A stretch of 64,000 bases of DNA from Cylicocyclus nassatus (GCA_958299035.1 CATQJL010000112.1:52752463-52816462); one strand, 5' to 3'. Positions 21,754-31,739 are shown, counted from the first letter of the stretch. Program-made: numbers and translations. Notes: a model not told the origin generated them from the letters alone.

Positions 21754-22611
21754 GTTGTAAAGAAAGTTCCCGGGCACTTTTGTAAATTTCATTTTCCAAC
21801 GCATGTTTTTGGCGTTCGGTCGGACTTTAGAAGATTTTTATGCCCAGTAGAGGAAAGCACAAACTTTTCAGAATCGCTTCTAATTTTTATGAACATCAAA
21901 TCATGTTTGATCTGCACAACAAAAAAGGGTATCCTTCCAACCATAAAATTTCGCAATTTTTCTTTCTGCTGCCATTTTCCTGTGCATTTCATAGAATCTC
22001 GTCCAAATCACAGGTGATCTGAATGAAGAGCCTTTCAACTTCTGACCCACAGCTACATTAGCGTTTTGGGATTTGCGCGAAGAAATTACAAGCCGACAAA
22101 CTTGCCTCTTACCGCAGCTCTTTTCGCATCTGACGTCGCTTTTGAGAAGTCACCTGGCCTGTGTAATGGGTCCAAAAGAGGTGCAAGCCATTACTCCAAC
22201 AACGTTCTCAGTAATCAAAGATTTGGTCCTTCCTGTGCAGAACTAGAAGACTTCAAAGTAACATACTTAAAAAAGTTATTTTCGGGAGCAAAAAAATGGT
22301 CAATTTTCAAACTTTCTGGAAAAATTTTTTTAGCAGGTGGTCCTTCAAAAACGTGCATGGTTCCCATAATAGCCCTACGAAACCTCTATATAATCATAGC
22401 ATCTATACTACAGCATGCTGGTAGACCGCGATGAGGAGCTGGAAAGACATCAAGACTGACTTTTGTTGGAGATGAAATTATCCTTGTAGAGAAATTTGTA
22501 GCTCTGGGAAAGGATCAAGAAATTTGTAGCTCTGAGGAAGGATCAGTCTGCTTGAAGTTACAGCGATTTGAAAAAAAATTTCGCAAGTGCCCGGGAACTT
22601 TCTTTACGACC
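21754..22611. mobile_element. Mariner-like element, 858 bp, long near-perfect TIRs
   Basis: GGTTGTAAAGAAAGTTCCCG with GGCACTT continues the left TIR; the right TIR differs by one base in 27 (GGTCGTAAAG...). TA follows the right end. No transposase is recognisable; the 120-residue frame 21655-22017 crosses the left end and is not a gene. Confidence 0.7.
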
Positions 22612-23021
22612 TAATAATAGAGTCATCTGTGCTACTCGGGAAGGATTTTTGTACAAAAAAGAAGAAAATTTCGAGATGGTAAGCGCATTCAGTTTTGCTT
22701 TACTTGTGATGGCAATTAAATTGTCATAAACAAGTTGTTCGCTCAGTTTAAATGAACACTAGCTGATTTATCAATCTTCCTCGAAGTGAGAGATTTACAA
22801 GCATATCGAACCTGTGAGAAAGTGACATTATTCACTTTCTAGCGGAAGTGGCATTATTCACTTTCTAGCAAACTGTAGATGCTTGTAAACTTGTAACAGA
22901 GAATATATGCTTGTATGACAACCATATATTCTCTGCGAAGTACGAAATGTGTCTACCGCAAGAATTGGAAGGGAAAAGATGCAACAAGGTAAGTGGAAGG
23001 ACTCAATCAAAGGCATGCATT

Positions 23022-23313
23022 GGATCAGCAGAATGGACCTCAGTCAAATTTTGGTAGTGTTAGTAGACCTCTTATACACCGTAGCCCCAAACCCACCCTC
23101 CAATTCATGGCTTCTTGTGAAAGCGCTTCAAAACTCCATCAATGACCCACTCAATGGAAGTGGGGGGGGGGGGGAGGGACTGGTGGAGTTTTGAATCTCC
23201 ATTACAGAACATAGAGCATAAAATGGAGGGTGGGATTGGGGCTTGTATTCAGGGTCTAATACCTAACACTACCAAAATCTGACAAAGGTTCATTCTGCTG
23301 ATCCACTGTCTTT
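23022..23313. mobile_element. Fold-back MITE, ~290 bp, with 12-G run
   Basis: TGGATCAGCAGAATGGACCT at the left is mirrored by the complement of AGGTTCATTCTGCTGATCCA at the right. A 14-base G-rich run lies at 23162. Half-elements of the same family occur at 54105-54350 and 55595-55850. Confidence 0.65.
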
Positions 23314-23793
23314 GAGTAAAAAATACTGTAAAATTCTTCTAATTTGTCCCTCCGCATCTGAAATTCTGCAAAAGCCTGATCTTTACACTAGCGGAAGAAG
23401 TGATAGAATTTGATGCTTTTTCTTAGCATTTCCCAGTGTCGTTTCAGTCAATGCTTTTCTCTTTAACAAGACATCCACCATTCCAAAGACTTCTAAGGAA
23501 AAATAAACAAAGTTGAGAAGGAAAGCCTTTTAGTATAACTGCTCTTACAGATATCCACCCACCTCAAATGCATCAAATCTTCCACCTCTGAATAATGATA
23601 TGACGGTAACCGACAAAACTGACTAAGCAAGTCGCCAAACTTCAGCATGATTATTGTCAGCATTTCTCGGATCACCAAGCTACACTGCGTTCAAGCCATC
23701 AGTCAGGTAAACGCGCGGCGTCTTCTTTTTTCTTTTGTAATCACCCAACAGACCGTTTAACTTTGAAGCTTTTTTGCTAGTGATAACTCTGTT

Positions 23794-24032
23794 CAGGGCT
23801 CGGCACGAGCTGGCACCAGAGAAATTCAAAACGAAGTCCCCTTTGACCTTGAAAATTTCGTTCGAAGTCACCTTTGGCCCTAAACTCTAAACGTGAGAAG
23901 CCCTTAGAAAGCGAAAGGCCGAAAAAAACAAAAATGGCCATTTTTGTGTCTTTTGTGTCATCCGATATTCCCTTTGCCTTTTGTCCCAAAAACGATATTT
24001 AATTTGATTCGGTGTCAGCTGTGTCGAGCCTG
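23794..24032. mobile_element. Short non-autonomous hAT element (239 bp)
   Basis: Begins CAGGGCTCGGCACGAGCTGG and ends with its imperfect complement (GGTGTCAGCTGTGTCGAGCC). It is flanked by 8-bp duplications ACTCTGTT (23786-23793) and CCTCTGTT (24033-24040), 7/8 identical. CAGGG termini and 8-bp TSDs are the hAT hallmark. Confidence 0.8.
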
Positions 24033-24711
24033 CCTCTGTTTAGGAGAGCAAAATTCTTCAGTAAGGCGCACTGCATCAAACATTAGCTTGTTAAGAAGAT
24101 GTACAGTAAGTTTCTATCATTGGCGAGGGGATTAGATTCGGGCACCCGCATCGCATGGTTCGCACTGTTTCGCAGCTACAGCACCAAATCGTATTCAGAA
24201 TCCATGTCTGCAATCTCCACTCTCTTTAGTCTTTGCTTGGCAAAGCGTTGTGCGCTCGCAAAAACTTCAAAGGTGCGGATACGCTGCTCGTGAAATTTGT
24301 CGCCTATTTGGGTTGAAACTGACTTTAGATTGTAAGACAAACTGCAATAGCGATTTCGTATGTCTTGCATCAAAACTACCATTTTCGTCGCCAATTCCTA
24401 GTTTTTAGCTGTGTGTAATCGAAGGCAGTGTCGTCAAAACTTAGGCCTCGGATTTTCGCAAATTATCTTTGTATCCCTTCTCCTATGTACGGTGCAAGCT
24501 CACAATTCCTCAAACCACTTCTAGAAGGCTATGCAGAAACAGCGCGAATAAAACTGCTTTTGCCTCTGTTGCTATTCAACAAATTAGCATAGTCATTGAA
24601 ATGGCATAAACCTTGATAAATAATACACGGTATTTTGAAAGATTATCATGGCGTGCCAATTTAAGGATGATCAATTCTGAGACTGTAAGTCATCAATTAA
24701 TTATTTGAATC

Positions 24712-24954
24712 ATGCCCAATGAAAGACGTCCAAGTGCAGTAGGTTCAATAGAAAGCTCTACAAATTCTTCACGATTCCTTGTTAAGCAACATGATTCACG
24801 TAACAAATATTCGAATAAGCACAAGCAGCGTACTAAACCTAACTCCATACGTTCACCAAGAAAAAAGAATAGGGTATTGCCGAGTTACGCTGCAAAGATA
24901 GTAGAGCAAAAATCGGCTAATCATATCACTATTTATGAAGCTACTGAAAATTAA
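24712..24954 (+). CDS. Short basic hypothetical protein (uncertain)
   Basis: An 80-residue frame starts at ATG 24712 and is Ser/Lys/Arg/Asn-rich (RSPRKKNRVLPSYAAKIVEQ near the end). I recognise no domain. It lies 35 bp upstream of another short frame on the same strand, and codon use is AT-rich like the surroundings. It could be an exon of a larger gene, because a GTAAGT-like site lies upstream at 24685, or chance. Low confidence that it is expressed. Confidence 0.25.
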   Translation: MPNERRPSAVGSIESSTNSSRFLVKQHDSRNKYSNKHKQRTKPNSIRSPRKKNRVLPSYAAKIVEQKSANHITIYEATEN

Positions 24955-24989
24955 TAGTCTGTTTGTGAATAGCAAGATGTCAGCAATTA

Positions 24990-25247
24990 ATGTTTCGGTT
25001 TCTAGAATTGCCAAGATCAGTGAGCATTATTCTGGATTTTGATGATGTGTGCAATATATTTTTTGGTTATTTCATCTTGGTCCTCATAGGAGCCGAGATT
25101 GGAAAATCGATGTTTTATTCCAAGACTGATGAACTCGTCGTCTTTATCGACAGAATCGCTATCATGCATTTTCTGAAACAAACAATTTTAGACAGTAAAA
25201 AAATTACTTACACTGTGATCATACTGCTGTTACTCCTCAGTCTATAA
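24990..25247 (+). CDS. Hydrophobic 85-residue frame, PsiE-like appearance (uncertain)
   Basis: The frame has two membrane-type segments, FFGYFILVLIGAEIGKS at residues ~24-40 and TYTVIILLLLLSL at the C-terminus, separated by ELVVFIDRIAIMHFLKQTIL and DSKK. The arrangement 'FGYF.LVLIG.E....S...EVV..V.I.A....ILD.K....I' resembles PsiE/phosphate-starvation-inducible small membrane proteins of bacteria. If real, it would be a bacterial-type gene in a eukaryotic context, through transfer or contamination. The similarity is judged by eye over about 70 residues of hydrophobic sequence, where chance likeness is easy, and the start codon has no supporting context. Confidence 0.25.
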   Translation: MFRFLELPRSVSIILDFDDVCNIFFGYFILVLIGAEIGKSMFYSKTDELVVFIDRIAIMHFLKQTILDSKKITYTVIILLLLLSL

Positions 25248-25515
25248 TGTCATGATTTTTTACGGGTAGCAAACTTTGCTGACAATCTGGGACGCTTATA
25301 TAGTAATCGCAGTCATCTAATACTATCCACATCTCAAAGAAAAAATCCTTTAAAAGTGAAGTGTCATTATTTCAGTGGTGTATGGTTATGTATCAATTAC
25401 TAACGAGTATTCTCGACCTGAATGAATTTATGCGTTATTTTTTCTTTTACAGCGAAAGTGAGGGTAGATCATACAATGACCGCTACAACTTTTGAATTGC
25501 TCTTACTCATTTCAG

Positions 25516-25687
25516 CGTACTTAAAAACGTCTTGTTTGTTCTTATCTTCACTTTAACCATCAAGACTTCGGTTATTGGTGCTCAGTTTGATGATCATTTC
25601 GAAAAATGCAGGAAGCTGACCTATGAGATCAAATTGAGTCGGGCAAATATGCCACTATATCACCACAAAATTCTTAAAGAAAAATGA
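25516..25687 (+). CDS. Terminal exon of a possible small secreted protein
   Basis: An acceptor (ACTCATTTCAG) ends at 25515. The following frame is open for 56 codons to TGA at 25685. It encodes VLKNVLFVLIFTLTIKTSVI-GAQ, a hydrophobic core and an A-x-A-like cleavage context, and then a charged, Cys-poor tail (FDDHFEKCRKLTYEIKLSRA). This resembles a secretory signal followed by a short mature peptide. The exon lacks a Met, so the initiator must be in an upstream exon that I could not identify (entry phase 2). No family was recognised. An unspliced reading from upstream does not keep this frame. Confidence 0.35.
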
Positions 25688-25914
25688 ATTAGGAAGCAAA
25701 ATTCTCTTGACATACTTATCCACTACTGCAGATCAGAAGTTCTGCAATAATGGATTGAGATGCAAGGAAATTGCTGCGTTAACCATTGTGCACCTAAAAA
25801 GCTTAAGCGACATACGGCATGCCTAATTCTCTGTGCTACTGGCAGTGATGCTCTCTCGAGCGGCTCGAATCCCGTGTTTATGATTTCTATATCATCAACC
25901 AGTGATGAACTTTA

Positions 25915-26366
25915 TCTTATATATGAAGCTGAATGTCTGTTTGTCTGTATGTCTGTATGTCTGTCTGTTTGTATGTCTGTACGTATGTTCCGAATAGAAA
26001 ATTCCATTTCTTAACCGATCCGGACCAAACTTGGCACACATACACGGGTCCCGGCGGGTGTCATAGGCTACTTTTCGTCATCGATCGATATCGATTTTAT
26101 CGATTTTTGCAAAATTTGAGCTAGGGGCTGGGAGTTGGCACAGGGGGGTAATCGAGCACGGGGGTGATCAGCATGCTCGATTACCCCCCAACTCCCGGCC
26201 CCGTAGCTCAAATTTTGCAAAAAATCGATAAAATCGATATCGATCGATGGCGAAAAGTGGCCTATGACACCCGCCGGGACCCGTATATGTGTGCCAAGTT
26301 TGGTCCGGATCGGTTAAGAAATGGATTCTATTCGGAACATACGGCGGAGCCGGGTAAGCCAGCTAG
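25915..26366 (+). mobile_element. Non-autonomous Helitron, copy 1 (452 bp)
   Basis: Starts TCTTATATATGAAGCTGAAT directly after an A, followed by a GTCT/GTAT microsatellite. It ends CGGCGGAGCCGGGTAAGCCA + GCTAG followed by T. The 5' TC, the 3' CTAG preceded by a short CGGC-GGA-GCCG hairpin, and the A|T target are Helitron hallmarks. The body is a large palindrome: ~150-bp arms meet at about 26166, where GTGATCAGCATGCTCGATTA lies. The frames inside are artefacts of the repeat. Confidence 0.8.
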
Positions 26367-26567
26367 TATGTTATAACTTGTGCTTGAGTAAATGTGCATG
26401 ATGAAGGCAGCTGGGTTGGGTAGCGAAGCTTGTGCAGATGGTACGTAGGAGCAGAATAGGGGGACTATAAGTCCCATGGAGGCATTGTAACAATTGCCAC
26501 CTCTTGCGTTCATATATATGAGGTGCGTGTTAGTTGGATGTTCACGCATTACCCTCTCCCCTTTCTG

Positions 26568-26732
26568 CTATGGCCCTCTAAGGGCCGTATGCACTAATAT
26601 CCCTGCGGCGAGGGGAGCGGCATCCCCCATTATGAAAGGGTCGCATGCGGACGCCGCTACGACTTTTACATCATTGGGACGTCGCTCCCCTCGCCGCAGG
26701 GATGTTAGTGCATTCGGGCCTAAATTCCGAGT
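26568..26732. mobile_element. Palindromic GC-rich MITE-like element
   Basis: GCACTAATATCCCTGCGGCG + AGGGGAGCG at 26591 is mirrored at 26694-26722, inside outer GGCCC-type ends. Arms are about 30 bp with one mismatch. Confidence 0.65.
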
Positions 26733-26739
26733 ATCCCAC

Positions 26740-27510
26740 CCTAGCACGTACAGCGCGCCCCGCTTACTAGGGCAGATGCCTTCGTCTAAAAGCGCAAGAC
26801 CGCGTTCTCCAAGTTTCGACCTCCCCTGTTCATCCAAAAACCGCACTACGAAAAGATTTCATTGAACCTAACTAGACGAATAGAACAGATTCAATGACGC
26901 AGAGTTGCAGAATTAGGATAGGCTACAACAAGCTTTCACAGACCCCCAATTTGAATATCGACCAGTGGAACAGTTCCAGCTAACACAGAGACACAGACTT
27001 GTTGCAGAACCCTACGACTTTGATCATAAAGGCGTGGCTCTGCCGCAGGGCAGGAAATATACCGGTGGGAGAAACTTCTCTCCAGGGATGAGTTAACTTC
27101 CCAACCGTAATTCTTACTTCTGGTCAAACGCGACATCTCGCACTTGCTCACTTTGTTGTCCGAGGAGTCCACTTTCGCATGACATTGAATTTCTCTAGCC
27201 TTGCTCGGATCATTTCAAAAGAGGTCAACTTTGTTTTAGAAGGATATTATCCAAGGAAGTTACCGTGTGTTTATTGCCCAATTGCTTGCAATGATTTTAA
27301 CACATTCACGACAGGGCCGATTTTTCGCTGACTGCCATTTCGGACCAGAGCATATTTCGCAAAATTGAGTTTGCGGAATATTTCCAGGTCACTGATGGGT
27401 CCTGTGGTCTGAAGTGTTAATCTCTTTGGAAGTACTCCAAGAGGTGTATGCAAAAGTTTACACGGCTTGTCTAAAACGTTTCACCGTTAACTAACAAAAT
27501 CAAAAACTTC
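26740..27510. other. No gene seen
   Basis: Short frames on both strands without recognisable motifs. Confidence 0.4.
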
Positions 27511-27516
27511 AGAAAG

Positions 27517-27595
27517 ACGTGCGACCTACCGGTGGGTCGTATTGTCCGAAATGGCAGAACACGTACGACCCACCGGTGGGTCGTATTGTCGTGAA
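27517..27595. repeat. Paired ACCGGTGGGTCGT palindromes
   Basis: The unit CGACC[TC]ACCGGTGGGTCGTA + TTGTC occurs twice 39 bp apart; a related palindrome (TACGACCCAACGGTAGGTCG) is at 9988. Confidence 0.6.
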
Positions 27596-27658
27596 TGTGT
27601 TAAAAACCTTGATGTGTTCTGTCGCAGTCGCAGTAAGGTTGTCTCCAGAAAAATATTT

Positions 27659-27826
27659 ATAGGGCTCCTAAATTGCAGAGTCGTTTGCAGCAGCTGTCGC
27701 GCGACCGCGTCGCGCCCGGGCATTTTGCCGGCGCCGGCGCTATCGATCGAGGCGGCGCCATTGATGCCCGGGCGCGACGCGGTCGCGCAACCGCTGGTGC
27801 AAACGACTCTGCATTTAGGAGCCTTG
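27659..27826. mobile_element. GC-rich hairpin MITE, ~168 bp
   Basis: TAGGGCTCCTAAATTGCAGA at the left is mirrored by TCTGCATTTAGGAGCC at the right. Inner arms GCGCGACCGCGTCGCGCCCG/CGGGCGCGACGCGGTCGCGC are almost perfectly complementary, making a CpG-rich stem. Confidence 0.75.
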
Positions 27827-28019
27827 TACATTCATATGCCAGCACGAATGCGCCCTTTTACGCTGCATTCGAGACAATTTGAACTTATAACAAACAAAGC
27901 GTTGTTGAAAGCATCGTTGCATTCGTTAGCGAATTCAGCACACCATCCTCTTTTCTCGTAATGACTGTATTATGGTTCTGATCGCTGCCCACCTCGTTTG
28001 TAACTAGCAGTATCCTGCA

Positions 28020-28430
28020 AATGTATGGGCGATTCATCGCACGCACAGACTGGACGCCATTGCGTTCAACCAAGATAGTTCGTGCATGGGAGAGACAGCA
28101 GACGGCGAGACGGGTGAAAGAGCGCCCGATTAGCGAGACGCCGACAACGCGTAGTGAAGCCTTAGGTCTAAGGCATACTTCTCGCGATTTCGTCAAATCG
28201 CTACATCAACGCGACTTGGCGATTTGCCAGATCTCTGTAGATTCACCGTGCGCCGGTTCCAACTGCATAGACAAGTAGCTCCTGTGAGTTGTTGCAAAAG
28301 CATGAAGTTTGGTTCGAGTGAAACACGATCAGTTCAGAAGAGTCGTTGCAGTGCCAGATCGCGCGGCGACTGAATTTGCGTGAAACATGCCTTAGGCCTT
28401 ATCTTTGCGTGCGACGAATCGCCTTTAACA
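28020..28430. repeat. Dispersed repeat with nested MITE
   Basis: The segment with GAGAGACAGCAGACGGCGAG and GTGAAAGAGCGC is related to 34720-34830 and its inverted copy at 39480-39590. A nested element with TAGG[TC]CTAAGGCAT[AG] termini lies at about 28162-28400 and resembles the GGCCCCGG MITE family. Confidence 0.5.
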
Positions 28431-28610
28431 CAAATGACTGCATAATTCACCCAATAACAGCTGATTTCCTCGACTTCGTCAGATGAGCCGTGGGTAATTT
28501 AGGTTACGCTAGGCAGTGGTGTTATACGTTTATTCTGTTGCGCTTGTTCAAATAATTTGACAATCAAATCTAAACTTATGGTTTTTTCATTTATTCAAAT
28601 TGCTTTGAAC

Positions 28611-28616
28611 TTTATT
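28611..28616 (-). promoter_or_regulatory. AATAAA polyadenylation signal of CAP gene A
   Basis: On the minus strand AATAAA lies 33 bases past the TAA stop at 28650-28652, a normal spacing for a nematode 3' UTR. Confidence 0.55.
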
Positions 28617-28649
28617 TCAATAAAGGATTATTGCAGTCGTCAAAATTTG

Positions 28650-28954
28650 TTAATTCGATGGTGCTGGACAAAGTCCATCTGAGCATGAAGAACTGCAGGA
28701 AGCGCAGGTACTGCCAGTGTTGTAGATGTACTCGCCGATGATGTTGCCGCTGCAAAATACATATCAAATAACAATACACATAAAAATACACATGACTACA
28801 ACTCTATAAAAATGCAGAATAGGAAACTTCCAGTATATTCCAAAAATATGGTGCGAAATAAGACTTACCGTGGGCTATAACGGCAGACGACACTAGTGCC
28901 GAAACTGCAGCGTTTTATACCGCAACCGACTTTGCAGGATCTAGCCCAGGCCAT
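28650..28954 (-). CDS. CAP gene A, last two exons (C-terminal CAP signature and hinge)
   Basis: Exon 28869-28954 begins after TGTATCGCAG and encodes MAWARSCKVGCGIKRC and VVCRYSP, the segment after the CAP1 motif and the start of the CAP2 signature. It ends at a GTAAGT donor in phase 2. Exon 28650-28749 follows a TTTTGCAG acceptor and completes the signature as R-GNIIGEYIY, giving C-R-Y-S-P-R-G-N, which fits the [C]-x-Y-x-P-x-G-N pattern of SCP/TAPS proteins. The last 20 residues hold four Cys (TCASCSSSCSDGLC) as in the ASP C-terminal hinge. Stop is TAA at 28650. This is the most diagnostic part of the gene. Confidence 0.85.
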
Positions 28955-29226
28955 CTGCGATACAATGAAATACAATGAAAAAACCTTAATCACTCAAAGG
29001 AATTGATTTATTTCATCGAAGGAGCCTGGGCTACTGCCGGAAAGATGCAAAACTTATGGGCGTGATGTTTCACAAAGCACAGGAAGCTACAGTCCAAGAG
29101 AATATTACGCGTGCGCCGCCTTCGCCCCGCTCCACTACTATTGCTCTTGCGCCTTCGCTCGGCAGTAACCTTGAATTTAGCAATTTTTTTGGATTGTACA
29201 AAAGAAGTCGACGAAGTTTTTGCTAC

Positions 29227-29338
29227 TTAAGGCGATCCACATAATTTCCAAGACCTCCTTTTCAACAATTTTTTAACCTCGAAATCATTATTGGCGCCAG
29301 AAGTAAGTTTTGAAAGCGATATGTTCTCCGGACATTTG
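29227..29338 (-). CDS. CAP gene A, central exon (partial, next to Helitron)
   Basis: After the acceptor TTGTGCCTCAG the phase-2 continuation of the 31295 exon reads K-CPENISLSKLTSGANNDFE, then VKKLLKRRSWKL. 'PENIS' and the Trp-containing helix match the G-E-N-[IL] and A-x-x-[SA]-W-[WY] blocks of CAP domains. The agreement of phase with the previous exon supports this reading. The donor is unclear (GTGGAT at 29240 is weak) and the frame meets a stop at 29227. The exon with H-Y-[TS]-Q that should follow was not found. Confidence 0.55.
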
Positions 29339-29349
29339 CTGAGGCACAA

Positions 29350-29384
29350 TCTTATATATAAAGCTGAATGTCTGTTTGTCTGTA

Positions 29385-29419
<35 letters not shown>

Positions 29420-31011
29420 GTGTACGTATGTTCCGAATAGAAAATTCCATTTCTGAACCGATCCGGACCAAACTTGGCACACATACACTACGGGCCCCGG
29501 CGGGTGTCATAGGCTACTTTTCGTCATCGATCGATATCGATTTTATCGATTTTTATCGATTTTTTTGCTGAGTCCACCTACGGGGCTGGGAGTTGGCACA
29601 GGGGGGTGATCGAGCATGGGGATTCCGAATACAATATTGGTTTTCAGGATTATCGATTACTTTTATCGATTTTATCGATTTTTTTGCAAAGTTTGAGCTA
29701 CGGGGCTGGGAGTTGGCACAGGGGGGTAATCGAGCATGGGGATTCCGAATACAATATTGGTTTTCAGGATTATCGATTACTTTTATCGATTATCGATTTT
29801 TTTGCAAAGTTTGAGCTACGGGGCTGGAGTTCGCACAGGGGGGTAATCGAGCATGGGGATTCCGAATACAATATTGGTTTTCGGGATTATCGATTACTTT
29901 ATCGATTTTATCGATTTTTTTGCAAAGTTTGAGCTACGGGGCTGGGAGTTGGCACAGGGGGGTAATCGAGCATGGGGATTCCGAATACAATATTGGTTTT
30001 CAGGATTATCGATTACTTTTATCGATTATCGATTTTTTTGCAAAGTTTGAGCTACGGGGCTGGAGTTCGCACAGGGGGGTAATCGAGCATGGGGATTCCG
30101 AATACAATATTGGTTTTCAGGATTATCGATTACTTTTATCGATTTTATCGATTTTTTTGCAAAGTTTGAGCTACGGGGCTGGGAGTTGGCACAGGGGGGT
30201 AATCGAGCATGGGGATTCCGAATACAATATTGGTTTTCAGGATTATCGATTACTTTTATCGATTATCGATTTTTTTGCAAAGTTTGAGCTACGGGGCTGG
30301 AGTTCGCACAGGGGGGTAATCGAGCATGGGGATTCCGAATACAATATTGGTTTTCGGGATTATCGATTACTTTATCGATTTTATCGATTTTTTTGCAAAG
30401 TTCGAGCTAGGGGGCTGGGAGTTGGCACAGGGGGGTAATCGAGCATGCTGATCATCCCCAAGGGGGGTGATCAGCATGCTGTTACACCCCTGTGCCAAAT
30501 TCCAGCCCCCTAGCTCGAATTTTCAAAAAATCGATAAAATCGATAAAAGTAATGGATGATCTTGAAAACTAATATTGTATTCGTAATCTGCATGCTCGAT
30601 TACCCCCCTGTGCAAACTCCCAGCCCCGCAGGTCAAACTTTACAAAAAATCGATAAAACCGATAAAAGTAATGGACGATCCTGAAAACTAATATTGTGTT
30701 CGTAATCAGCATGCTCGATTACCCCCTGTGCAAAATCCCAGCCTCGCATGTCAAAATTTACAAAAAATCGATAAGATCAATAAAAGTAATCGATAATTCT
30801 GGAAACTAATATTGTATTCGGAATCCCCATGCTCACTTCCCCCCCTGTGCCAACTCCTAGCCCTGTAGGTGAATTCTGCAAAAAAATCGATAAAAATCGG
30901 TAAAATCGACATCGATCGATAACGAAAAGTGGACTGTGACACCCGCCGGGGCCCGAAGTGTATGTGTGCCAAGTTTGGTCCGGATACGGCGGAGCCGGGT
31001 AAGCCAGCTAG
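29350..31011 (+). mobile_element. Non-autonomous Helitron, copy 2 (1,662 bp, expanded)
   Basis: Starts TCTTATATATAAAGCTGAAT after A and ends CGGCGGAGCCGGGTAAGCCA + GCTAG before T, the same ends as copies 1 and 3. Here the body is expanded by forward ~118-bp units (29581-30410) followed by three to four inverted units (30480-30900). It lies in an intron of CAP gene A; its first base is 9 bp from that intron's AG. The long frames across it (up to 172 residues, IEHGDSEYNIGFQDYRLL repeats) are repeat artefacts. Confidence 0.85.
29581..30440. repeat. ~118-bp tandem repeat with alternating A/B subtypes
   Basis: The marker CGGGGCTGG recurs at 29581, 29701, 29819, 29937, 30055, 30174, 30292 and about 30410. 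From the second unit on, units alternate between GGCTGGGAGTTGGCACAGG and GGCTGGAGTTCGCACAGG, so the array is dimeric (~236-bp higher-order unit). Confidence 0.85.
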
Positions 31012-31294
31012 TAGTGCATAAAAAAAGCTTTTTGTATATTTTCTCTTATGAGATGATTATATGTACTTGAATGAAAGCGCTAGGAGACAGCGGTTGTGTT
31101 TCCAGAAACTTTCCAGAAACTGCGTATAGTGCATTTGAGCATTTATGCCATTTTTAGTTATTTGTGACCACCACACTTTTTGTGTCTGAAAATGAACGCT
31201 TGAAAGCTAATTTGATAATTGGTTTTGCTCGATCTAGTGTTCCACCTCGACAAGCACATCATAGAGCGGTAATGTTACGGTCGACATTACGTAC

Positions 31295-31389
31295 GAGTTT
31301 TGACAAGAAGTTGTTGCCACCCCGGATGCGATGTCTTGGCAAGTGTCAGCAACCGCTTGCGCTTCTGCTTCTGAGGTCATATCGTATCT
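31295..31389 (-). CDS. CAP gene A, third CAP exon
   Basis: Acceptor AAACCTTTCAG, then RYDMTSEAEAQAVADTCQDI and ASGVATTSCQN, ending at the donor GTACGT in phase 2. In CAP proteins this is the '[KR]YDC.LE..A...A..C' helix that follows the first helix; phase 0 entry matches the preceding exon's end (NMYQM). The usual Cys of 'YDC' is Met here. Confidence 0.75.
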
Positions 31390-31424
31390 CTGAAAGGTTT
31401 TATTGTTTGCAGAAATTTTTACTC

Positions 31425-31590
31425 TCGAGTCGTTGACCTCGCGGACTAGCCTTAGATTGCGGAGCACGCGTCGCATGGTCAAATATCACTACAAATTACT
31501 GTGCAAGTCGTGCTCCCATGACTTTAAAGCCGCGCCGCGGGAACTCCGCAATTTACGGCCAGTCCGTGCGGTCGATGTTACGAAGATAGC
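31425..31590. mobile_element. MITE with 'CGTTGACC...GGACTG' termini, copy 2
   Basis: GAGTCGTTGACCTCGCGGAC at the left, CAGTCCGTGCGGTCGATG at the right, and CGGAGCACGCGTCGCATGG inside. It sits in the intron between the 31389 and 31656 exons of CAP gene A. Confidence 0.65.
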
Positions 31591-31655
31591 AAGTTTGTAA
31601 CTGGACTCTTTTCGTCTACTCTATTCCTTTACGTCTACAAAATCCAGCCACTCAC

Positions 31656-31737
31656 CATCTGATACATATTTGTAGCTTGGGAGCAATTTGGATTTCCTGC
31701 GATTCCATTTCTAACTAGCCCCTTTGCCAGTTGCGAC
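31656..31737 (-). CDS. CAP gene A, second CAP exon
   Basis: Acceptor TTTTTTTACAG, then (R)SQLAKGLVRNGIAGNPNCSQ and ATNMYQM, ending at a GTGAGT donor in phase 0. 'RS.LAKG...NG......A.NM.KM' is the classic start-of-domain block in hookworm-type ASPs. Confidence 0.8.
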
Positions 31738-31739
31738 CT

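Noticed and set aside
29000..29060. Plus-strand AWATAGKM-like residues as a second CAP fragment
   Set aside because: Only a few residues resemble the post-CAP1 block and the frame is interrupted; probably chance.
29593..30438. Plus-strand frames of up to 172 residues with repeating GDSEYNIGFQDYRLL
   Set aside because: They arise because the ~118-bp tandem unit changes frame without stops; both subtypes and the inverted units show the same, and the composition follows the repeat.
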